Below, piece after piece: positions 1 through 5,652 of a DNA stretch of 12,294 bases. The DNA comes from Rickettsiales bacterium. GTDB lineage: Bacteria > Pseudomonadota > Alphaproteobacteria > Rickettsiales > Anaplasmataceae. The notes under the pieces are model-generated. The model ran no database searches, was not told where the DNA came from, and saw only the letters and a list, made by a program, of their open reading frames with translations. The stretch spans positions 1 to 12,294 of the forward strand of contig JAITXQ010000074.1 in the NCBI GenBank assembly GCA_031284675.1, read 5' to 3'. Both the position numbers and the translations under genes were made by a program. Within the stretch, counting starts at the first letter, position 1. Each line of letters starts with the position of its first letter.

Positions 1-99
1 TCTCCTGTTAATTTCTTGGTTCACATCTTTTCTACTCTCATTTCCTATTCCGTGAAATCCAAAAAGCCTTCCATTTCCTATACTTTCTTCCTTCCTTAA
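1..99 (+). CDS. Transposase C-terminal fragment (partial, IS982-like?)
   Basis: This frame is open from the first base to a TAA at 97-99 and gives 32 residues that begin SPVNFLVHIFSTLISYSVK, followed by SKKPS and a short hydrophobic tail. The pattern SPxNFLVxxxxxLIxYxxxxKKPS resembles the C-terminal end of IS982-family DDE transposases, from memory of the family. The catalytic domain would lie upstream, outside the window. The same peptide is encoded at the other end of the window on the opposite strand. With so few residues, a chance open frame in an unrelated repeat cannot be excluded. Confidence 0.45.
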   Translation, partial: SPVNFLVHIFSTLISYSVKSKKPSISYTFFLP

Positions 100-114
100 T
101 CCAGAATTAGCGTT
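1..114 (+). mobile_element. 3' end of an insertion sequence, left copy (runs off the window)
   Basis: Bases 1-114 are the exact reverse complement of 12179-12292 (position x pairs with 12293-x), with no mismatch over 114 bases. M16 peptidase coding sequence begins immediately to the right, in mid-gene, so the element end lies at about 112-114. The reading frame from base 1 encodes what looks like a transposase C-terminus and stops at 97-99, leaving only about 15 bases to the edge, as expected for an IS end carrying a terminal inverted repeat. The rest of the element lies outside the window. The family is uncertain: the peptide reminds me of IS982-type transposase C-termini, but no catalytic residues are visible. 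Confidence 0.75.
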
Positions 115-941
115 ATAAAGATCAACCATTTGGTAGGTCAATCTTAGGCACGCAAGATACTGTAAAATCATTTACTCGAGAAGATCTAAATAACTACATA
201 AATAAGTATTACTTTGGCGAGAATACGCTATTTGCTGTTGTAGGAAACATTGAGCATGAGGAAGTTGTTGCATTAACCAAAGATTTTCTCTCAAAGATTC
301 ATTCTAAAGAGCTGAAAAAAAGCCAGAGTATGGGCTACACTGGTGGTGAGTATTTGGAACATCATAAATTAGATCAGGTACACTTGCTCATCGGTTTACC
401 TAGTGTTTCTCGCTATGACAATAAATATCACACATTTCAAGTACTTGACTCTATATTGAGAAGCGGAATGTCATCATGCCTGTTCCAGGAAGTAAGAGAA
501 AGGCAAGGGTTAGCTTACTCCGTTTATTCATTTAATTCTGGCTATACTGATATAGGAATGTTTTCCATTTTTGCCAGCACAGATAGTAGTAACTTAGATA
601 AGCTTTTAAAATCCATAACGACAGAGTTGAAGAAGTTGTCTACAAATGATCTGAAGGAGGAAGAAGTAAATAGAGTGAAAGAGCAAATAAAATCCCAAAT
701 TTTAATGTCACGTGAAAGTGTTAGTTCTTGTGCTGAAGCATTGGGGCACTATTATGGTAACTATAATAGGTACATCAGTAAAAATGAATTAATAGAAAAA
801 ATTAGTGCAGTTACCACTGCTAACGTAAAAAAAGCAGCAGAAGAATTACTATCCCAGTACGGAAAAACCACTCTAGCTGCAATAGGGGAAATTAAATCAT
901 TGCCAAGTTACGATAAAGTGGTTTCTATGCTTAAGGCTTAG
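114..941 (+). pseudogene. M16 family zinc peptidase, 5'-truncated by the IS
   Basis: The frame gives about 275 residues, starting mid-protein with YKDQPFGRSILGTQ, a conserved stretch late in the N-terminal domain of M16 (pitrilysin/MPP-like) peptidases. A C-terminal M16 domain follows, with the family hallmark GMSSCLFQEVRERQGLAYSV at about 465-525. Bacterial two-domain M16B proteins are usually 420-450 residues, so about 150 N-terminal residues are missing, including the zinc-binding HxxEH motif; what remains could not bind metal. The frame has a TAG at 108-110 inside the IS repeat, so it does not continue into the element. The first ATG, at 330, lies inside the fold and has no ribosome binding site, so a functional short protein is unlikely. 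A gene broken by IS insertion is most likely; a misjoined contig end would look the same. The gene is convergent with trmB. Confidence 0.8.
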
Positions 942-1012
942 TCCGCCCTGTTATATTAATTTGACTCTTCGGAAACTTCAAAAAACGAAAAATATGTAAG
1001 AGCTCTATTGAT

Positions 1013-1663
1013 CTATAGACTGCAAATAACACTTACTTTAAAGGATCTCACTTTACGCTGATCTTTAAGTGCTTTTCTATGATATTTTGTAAAAGTACAA
1101 CTTATGAAGTCATTTTCCCTATAGGTTAAAGAATTACACTGCTTTATATGCAATGTTATCCACTCCGCATAGTCCTGATGATCGGTTACAATGAATATTT
1201 CCCCTGTTGAGAGCATTTTTTTTGCTAACAAATTTAAAAATTCCGTGTTAATTAATCGCCTTTTATTGTGGCCTCGCTTTGGCCATGGATCTGGAAAGAG
1301 AATAAAAAATCTTTCAACACTGTTATCAGGAAAATTAGCAATCAGCTCTCTTGCATCCTCCGTCCATATCAAAATATTTTTTATATTGTGTGCTTCTATG
1401 TTTGCTAACAAATTAGAAACTCCCTTTAAGTAAGGTTCACATCCTATAAATAATAGATTAGTTTCATTGAGTGCCTGGTGAAGCATATTTTCACCGCTGC
1501 CAAAGCCTATTTCTACCCATATTCTTTTCTGTGAGTTTATGATCTCTTCTATAGATTTCTTACTATTTTGGATAGAATATTTTTCCAATGTTTCATCAAC
1601 ATCCGGTTTTAACCGGGACCTTCTGGAAAACGACCTAACCCACTTGCTATCCTTAAATAGCAT
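1013..1663 (-). CDS. trmB: tRNA (guanine-N7-)-methyltransferase TrmB
   Basis: The 216-residue protein is an SAM-dependent Rossmann-fold methyltransferase that makes m7G at position 46 of tRNA variable loops in the cytoplasm. Visible motifs are the SAM-binding VEIGFGSGE (residues 50-58), the family signature FPDPWPKRGHNKRR (about 123-136), which carries substrate-binding and catalytic residues, and TDH (160-162) followed by the usual C-terminal region with TKYHRKAL. Length fits the family (about 210-240). The ATG at 1661-1663 is preceded by no good Shine-Dalgarno sequence; a nearby upstream ATG is out of frame. The gene is divergent from rpsA, with which it shares the intergenic region, and convergent with the broken M16 gene. 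No frameshift or missing motif is seen. Confidence 0.95.
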   Translation of the reverse strand: MLFKDSKWVRSFSRRSRLKPDVDETLEKYSIQNSKKSIEEIINSQKRIWVEIGFGSGENMLHQALNETNLLFIGCEPYLKGVSNLLANIEAHNIKNILIWTEDARELIANFPDNSVERFFILFPDPWPKRGHNKRRLINTEFLNLLAKKMLSTGEIFIVTDHQDYAEWITLHIKQCNSLTYRENDFISCTFTKYHRKALKDQRKVRSFKVSVICSL

Positions 1664-1742
1664 ATTCTTGATACATATACAATTTTCTCACCATATTTTA
1701 TATAGCTCAAATCATTCTCGAAATAAATTAACGAAAAATTAC

Positions 1743-1770
1743 TTGTCAATAATTATTAATATTATATAAT
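1743..1770 (+). promoter_or_regulatory. Promoter of rpsA (sigma70-type)
   Basis: A -35 box TTGTCA (1743-1748, one mismatch to TTGACA), a 16-base spacer and a perfect -10 box TATAAT (1765-1770) lie upstream of rpsA. Predicted transcription start is near 1777, giving a leader of about 34 bases. The same -35 site reads TTGACA on the minus strand (1744-1749), towards trmB, but I see no convincing -10 box at the right spacing on that side. Confidence 0.65.
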
Positions 1771-1796
1771 ATATGAGTTCTAATAAAGTTTAAATT

Positions 1797-1801
1797 AAAG
1801 G
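1797..1801 (+). promoter_or_regulatory. Ribosome binding site of rpsA
   Basis: AAAGG lies 9 bases before the ATG at 1811. It is one of the few recognisable Shine-Dalgarno sequences in the window and supports this start. Confidence 0.5.
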
Positions 1802-1810
1802 TCACATTGT

Positions 1811-3463
1811 ATGAATAATAATGATCCAGCCATAAATCTACCAATTACTGTCAGGAAATTATCATCAAATAAGTTTATAGAAGAGATATGTCAAGGTCAA
1901 TTTGAGGATCAGGATAATGTTTTATTTGAAGATTCTTTTATTAATAAAATTAAAGAAGGAGATGTGGTAGAAGGTGTAATTACAAGAGTGAACCTTAACG
2001 ACATCGTGGTTGATATTGGTTTAAAGTCTGACGGGAGAATTCTGATCAAGGAGCTCGGTTGTAATGATGAGATTGTTATTGGTTCTAAAATTAGAGTTTA
2101 TGTGGAAAGAATTGAAGATTATCATGGTAATGTTGTTCTTAGCCGTGAAAAAGCAATTAGGGACGAAAAATGGAATAAGTTGGAAGAAGATACAGTTACA
2201 AGGGCTGAAGTAAGTGGAGTTATTAAACGCTCAATTAAATGTGGCTTTATTGTTGATCTTGGTGACGGAATAAGTGCCTTTTTACCGTTAAGTCATGTGG
2301 ATTTGAAGCAAGTAAAAGACGCTAGGCACCTTGTTGAAACTGAACAAAAGTTCATCGTGCTTAAAATGGATAAGAAGCAGGGTAATATTGTAGTATCAAG
2401 AAAGCTGGTATTAGAAAAATTGCACGCTGGTGAAAAAACTAAGTTTTTAGAATCTTTAAATGAAGGCGATGTAATAGAAGGGAAAATAAAAAGCATCACT
2501 CATTACGGTGTATTCGTCGGTATTCATGAATCAGATGTAGTGGGAGTTATAGATGGATTGCTACATATTACAGATATCTCTTGGAGTAGGGTAAGTCATC
2601 CGTCTGCAGTTTTTGCTTGTGGCCAGACTATAAAAGTTAAAATTATAAAAATAGATAAGGAAAATGCTAAAGTTTCCTTAGGTGTAAAGCAGCTAGAAGA
2701 TAACCCTTGGCAAGATGCGGAATCAAAATATCCGGTTGATAGTGTGCATAAGGGTCATGTAACAAGTATAGAAGATTACGGATTATTTGTTGAGTTTAGA
2801 CCTGGAATTGAAGGTTTAGTGCACTCATCAGAAATAACTTGGGTTAAGAGTAATTTACCAGTAAGTAATCTTGTAACAAGAGGGCAGGAGGTACATGTAA
2901 AAATTCTTAGCATTGACATTGCTAAGAATAGAATGAGTTTAAGTATGAAAAGGTGTGTAGATAATCCTTGGCAAGTATTTGTTAATAAATATCCTCCTGG
3001 TTCTATTGTTTCTGGTGAAGTTAAGAATAATACTGGCTCATATATATCTGTTGCTTTCAATGATTCTGAAATAGATGAAAACGTAGAAGGGACAATATAT
3101 GTGAAAGATTTAAGTTGGTCTAAAAATAGCTCAGATGAGATAAAAAAGTATAATGTAGGCGACAAAGTAGAAGTAAAAGTAATAAGGGCTAACGTGAATC
3201 GAACAAGAATTTGTCTTGGCATAAAACAAATAGAGTATGACTCCCTTGAAGAACTGATAAAGAAAGTTAAGGTAGGCGATAAAATGCAGGTTACTGTAGG
3301 TAAGAGAGAAGATAATGGGTTAATTGTTGAAGTTGAAAATGATGTCACTCTTTTAATAGATCAAGAGCATCTACCAGAAAATAAAAAGTTCTCTACATCA
3401 GAAAAAATAGAAGTTGAAGTATCTGGTGTTGAAGAATATAACATAATATTATCTGCTAAATGA
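1811..3463 (+). CDS. rpsA: 30S ribosomal protein S1
   Basis: The 550-residue protein has six S1 (OB-fold RNA-binding) repeats at roughly residues 48-113, 129-198, 217-293, 309-380, 395-472 and 486-549. S1 binds mRNA on the small ribosomal subunit and helps recruit poorly structured or leaderless messages, which may matter here because most genes in the window lack a clear Shine-Dalgarno sequence. Repeat 3 shows the classical HYGVFVG...IDGLLHITDISW pattern with a few extra residues (ESDVVG) in the loop; repeats 3 and 4 both end in DNPW, as in other S1 proteins. Repeat 6 is the most diverged. Length matches the six-repeat proteobacterial form. The start is supported by AAAGG and a good promoter. 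An ihfB-like gene follows 37 bases downstream, the common proteobacterial order. Confidence 0.96.
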   Translation: MNNNDPAINLPITVRKLSSNKFIEEICQGQFEDQDNVLFEDSFINKIKEGDVVEGVITRVNLNDIVVDIGLKSDGRILIKELGCNDEIVIGSKIRVYVERIEDYHGNVVLSREKAIRDEKWNKLEEDTVTRAEVSGVIKRSIKCGFIVDLGDGISAFLPLSHVDLKQVKDARHLVETEQKFIVLKMDKKQGNIVVSRKLVLEKLHAGEKTKFLESLNEGDVIEGKIKSITHYGVFVGIHESDVVGVIDGLLHITDISWSRVSHPSAVFACGQTIKVKIIKIDKENAKVSLGVKQLEDNPWQDAESKYPVDSVHKGHVTSIEDYGLFVEFRPGIEGLVHSSEITWVKSNLPVSNLVTRGQEVHVKILSIDIAKNRMSLSMKRCVDNPWQVFVNKYPPGSIVSGEVKNNTGSYISVAFNDSEIDENVEGTIYVKDLSWSKNSSDEIKKYNVGDKVEVKVIRANVNRTRICLGIKQIEYDSLEELIKKVKVGDKMQVTVGKREDNGLIVEVENDVTLLIDQEHLPENKKFSTSEKIEVEVSGVEEYNIILSAK

Positions 3464-3500
3464 TGAGATTATATGTATTACTTATTTTAACTTTGTATAA

Positions 3501-3779
3501 ATGGCAACAAAATCTAATATAATAACGAAGGTAGCAAAAAGACATCCTTTTTTAGATAAGATGGTTATAGCAGCTATAGTTGACAGATTCTTTGAGATAC
3601 TTTCAAATACATTGAAACATCACAATAGAGTTGAAATTAGGGGGTTTTGTTCCTTTTCAATTAGAAGTTATAACTTGAAAGAAGTGAGCCATTTGATGTT
3701 ACAGAAGTTCACAAAGGATCAATACTTTAAAACATATTTTCGTAGCAGTAAAAAATTATCCAACTTGATAAATGAATAA
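3501..3779 (+). CDS. ihfB: HU/IHF-family DNA-binding protein, IHF-beta-like with diverged arm
   Basis: The 92-residue protein has the size of HU/IHF subunits. Helix 1 and 2 pattern (residues 3-40) and the core strand RVEIRGFCSF (43-52) match the family, closest to IHF beta (RIEIRGFGSF in E. coli), as does the C-terminal FRSSKKLSNLI. Its position directly after rpsA also matches ihfB in other Proteobacteria. The segment between (about 54-78), which should form the beta-ribbon arm with the DNA-intercalating proline in an NPxTG motif, is very different: it contains no proline and no NPxTG. The protein may therefore bind DNA without sharp bending, or not at all. It is probably co-transcribed with rpsA. 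No Shine-Dalgarno sequence is evident before the ATG. Assignment to the superfamily is firm; the ihfB symbol is by position and core motif. Confidence 0.8.
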   Translation: MATKSNIITKVAKRHPFLDKMVIAAIVDRFFEILSNTLKHHNRVEIRGFCSFSIRSYNLKEVSHLMLQKFTKDQYFKTYFRSSKKLSNLINE

Positions 3780-3820
3780 AAATTTATACTATAAATAAGA
3801 TTTAAATAGAAGTTTAAGTT

Positions 3821-3834
3821 CACACTGTACAATA
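3821..3834 (+). promoter_or_regulatory. 14-base motif ending in TACAATA upstream of zapA (possible -10 region)
   Basis: CACACTGTACAATA occurs here and again, identically, at 9052-9065 upstream of the flavoprotein gene. Counting GT three bases upstream, 16 of 17 bases match. It contains TACAAT (3828-3833), a one-mismatch -10 box. No good -35 box is found at 16-18 bases. It ends 16 bases before the zapA ATG. A promoter element is an inference. Confidence 0.4.
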
Positions 3835-3850
3835 AAATTTTTAGCATTAT

Positions 3851-4168
3851 ATGCAAGTAGTAGAAATAGTTATACGTAATAACACATATAAAATATCTTG
3901 CGAAAGTGAGAAGAAGAACCATTTATTATGCCTTGTTAATAGTTTTGACAAGTTAGTTAGTTCTATATCTCAAAAAACTGGAGGTAAGGGCTCAGATTCA
4001 TTAAACTTCTTACTTGCAGCACTAACTCTTGAAGATAAAATTTTAGAATTAACAAAACAGTTGGATGAAATAGGTCAAGAGCGCAAAGAGTATAGAAACG
4101 AAAAAAGAATAGAATATACTGAGGTATTAGATAGGGTAAATAAGATTATTGAGTGCATAAAGGATTAG
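3851..4168 (+). CDS. zapA: Cell division protein ZapA
   Basis: The 105-residue protein has the ZapA pattern: an N-terminal VEIVIRNNTYKISC strand pair (residues 4-17), a first helix with HLLCLVNSFDKLVSSI (24-39), a G-rich turn, a hydrophobic helix LNFLLAALTLEDKILEL (51-67), then a charged coiled coil (about 68-103) with a short final segment. ZapA cross-links FtsZ protofilaments at the division site. Length fits (about 100-110). It lies 71 bases after the ihfB-like gene. Its 3' end overlaps the 3' end of sdhE, on the opposite strand, by 23 bases (4146-4168). The start has no visible Shine-Dalgarno sequence, but no alternative start would keep the first strand. Confidence 0.8.
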   Translation: MQVVEIVIRNNTYKISCESEKKNHLLCLVNSFDKLVSSISQKTGGKGSDSLNFLLAALTLEDKILELTKQLDEIGQERKEYRNEKRIEYTEVLDRVNKIIECIKD

Positions 4169-4421
4169 CTTCAATAAAACAAGTAATTAAATTGACTATC
4201 TCACTATTTAAGTTAGGGGGAAGGTTTGTTTTGCGAGTTATGTAACAATATAATTCGTAATCATCAAGATCAACTATTTTTTCATACTCAATTAGTTCGT
4301 TCAGGGAAAATTTATCAAGATATTTCAATGCGAAATATCCTAAAAGTATATCGGTTTCTTTGCAACCTCTGTGCCAACTTCTATACATCAATTTTCTTCT
4401 GAGTGGTGAGGTATCTGTCAT
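4146..4421 (-). CDS. sdhE: Succinate dehydrogenase FAD assembly factor SdhE
   Basis: The 91-residue protein belongs to the SdhE/Sdh5 (YgfY, DUF339) family, which promotes covalent attachment of FAD to the SdhA subunit of respiratory complex II. The hallmark RGxxE is present as HRGCKETD (R18, G19, E22) within the family's RRKLMYRSWHRGCKETDILL context, followed by the acidic helix-rich region (LDKFSLNELIEYEKIVDLDDYELYCYI). Length matches the family. It is transcribed from the region shared with rseP; a TTGACA box (4464-4469, minus strand) followed 17 bases later by TTAAAT could be its promoter. It is convergent with zapA and overlaps it. Confidence 0.9.
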   Translation of the reverse strand: MTDTSPLRRKLMYRSWHRGCKETDILLGYFALKYLDKFSLNELIEYEKIVDLDDYELYCYITRKTNLPPNLNSEIVNLITCFIEANPLCTQ

Positions 4422-4462
4422 TACAATTGAACTTTTTTTAATTTAAAGATTAAATTAAACGC

Positions 4463-4491
4463 TTGTCAAGTGAGGCGTGTTTTAATATACT
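4463..4491 (+). promoter_or_regulatory. Promoter of the rseP-bamA-skp-fabZ cluster
   Basis: TTGTCA (4463-4468), a 17-base spacer and TATACT (4486-4491) form a good sigma70-type promoter with one mismatch in each box. Predicted start is near 4498, giving a leader of about 23 bases before the GTG of rseP. The same -35 site reads TTGACA towards sdhE on the minus strand. Confidence 0.65.
4464..4469 (-). promoter_or_regulatory. Putative -35 box for sdhE, overlapping the rseP -35 box
   Basis: On the minus strand this reads TTGACA, the consensus. Seventeen bases further is TTAAAT, a 4/6 match to the -10 consensus. The two divergent promoters would compete for or share one -35 element. Confidence 0.4.
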
Positions 4492-4520
4492 TAAGATTTG
4501 GTTAAGATCTAAATATACAG

Positions 4521-5645
4521 GTGGGGTTAATTTCTAATCTTATTCATCAATTTAGCGATGGAATATATTATTTTTTGTCATTTTCCTTAATCATCTCTGT
4601 TATAGTGTTTGTGCATGAATATGGGCATTATATTATTGCAAGAGCATGCAGAGTTAAAGTTGAATCTTTTTCTATAGGTTTTGGTCCTGAAATTTTTGGT
4701 TTTAACGATAAGTCTGGAACTAGATGGAAATTAAGTGCTGTTCCACTGGGTGGTTATGTTAAAATGCTAGGGGATACTAATGCAGCAAGCGTCCCAGCTG
4801 ACCAACAAGAATTAACTGAAGAAGAAAAGTTGTATTCATTTCATGCAAAACCGCAATATAAAAAAGCAGCAGTAGTTTTTGCAGGGCCTTTTGCAAATAT
4901 GATATTTGCTGTTATAGCTTTTACAATGTTTTTTAGCACAGCAGGTTATTATCGCACTCCGCCGGTGATCGGAAATGTAATCGAAGGCAGTGCAGCAAAA
5001 CAAGCTGGTTTATTACCAGGCGACACTATTACACAGATCAATGAGTATAAAATAAAATACTTTGAAGATATCTCACGTGTGATAATGTCGAACCCCAAAA
5101 CGAGAATGGAAATTGAGTATAGCAGAAATAATGAGGAGCATAGAACTAGCCTAACTCCATTGACAATTGAGGATAGAGACGTTTTTGGCAACATAATAGA
5201 AAGAGAAACTATAGGGATTACTTCAGTTAATATAGTGGGGTTGAAGAAATCGTCTTTCCTTGGAGCTGTAAACCTATCAATCAGTGAGACTTATCACACT
5301 ATGTGTTTAACAGTAAAAGCTATTTTTCAAATTATTGTTGGTAAGAGAAGTGCAAATGAAATAGGCGGACCAATAAAAATTGCAAAATATTCAGGGCAAT
5401 CAGCTAAGAAGGGATTTATTATGGTTTTGTATTTCATGGCAATTATCTCAGCTAATTTAGCTGCAATTAATTTGCTGCCAATCCCACTACTGGACGGTGG
5501 ACATTTATTTCACTATATTATAGAAGCAGTTATACGTAGAGATTTAAGTTTGAAATATCAAAAATATGCAGCTACTTTTGGTGCTTCCGTATTGTTTTTG
5601 CTGATGGCAATTGCAATCTCGAATGATATTAGGAATCTTTTTTAA
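4521..5645 (+). CDS. rseP: RIP metalloprotease RseP (site-2 protease, M50)
   Basis: The 374-residue inner-membrane zinc protease cleaves membrane-embedded substrates; in E. coli it cuts anti-sigma factor RseA and remnant signal peptides. TM1 (about 15-36) ends with the zinc site HEYGH (32-36). The conserved ARxxxVKVESFSIGFGP follows (40-56), then a second membrane segment (about 116-138), one PDZ domain (about 145-215; E. coli has two), GGP (282-284), and NLLPIPLLDGGH (317-328), whose D325 is the third zinc ligand. A final membrane helix spans 348-366. The start is a GTG with no clear Shine-Dalgarno sequence; it gives a plausible short N-terminus and fits the promoter. The gene heads an operon with bamA 7 bases downstream. 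The shorter length agrees with the single-PDZ alphaproteobacterial forms. Confidence 0.93.
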   Translation: MGLISNLIHQFSDGIYYFLSFSLIISVIVFVHEYGHYIIARACRVKVESFSIGFGPEIFGFNDKSGTRWKLSAVPLGGYVKMLGDTNAASVPADQQELTEEEKLYSFHAKPQYKKAAVVFAGPFANMIFAVIAFTMFFSTAGYYRTPPVIGNVIEGSAAKQAGLLPGDTITQINEYKIKYFEDISRVIMSNPKTRMEIEYSRNNEEHRTSLTPLTIEDRDVFGNIIERETIGITSVNIVGLKKSSFLGAVNLSISETYHTMCLTVKAIFQIIVGKRSANEIGGPIKIAKYSGQSAKKGFIMVLYFMAIISANLAAINLLPIPLLDGGHLFHYIIEAVIRRDLSLKYQKYAATFGASVLFLLMAIAISNDIRNLF

Positions 5646-5652
5646 GATAAAC

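Noticed and set aside
330..941. A 203-residue ORF starting at ATG 330 as a complete gene
   Set aside because: M16 similarity continues in the same frame upstream to 114, so the ATG is internal and the gene is truncated rather than short.
942..1012. A terminator between the M16 fragment and trmB
   Set aside because: No stable stem followed by a T-run could be found on either strand.
1728..1742. A CtrA-like box TTAA-N7-TTAC next to the rpsA -35 element
   Set aside because: It matches 7 of 8 bases, but such matches are common by chance at this AT content and no second site supports it.
2776..3348. A 190-codon minus-strand ORF antisense to rpsA
   Set aside because: It lies wholly within the well-supported rpsA, is low-complexity (Ser/Thr/Leu-rich as expected of an antisense shadow) and shows no family motif.
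5611..5652. TTG 5611 as the bamA start
   Set aside because: It would overlap rseP by 35 bases and place 14 residues before a clear signal peptide that begins at ATG 5653.
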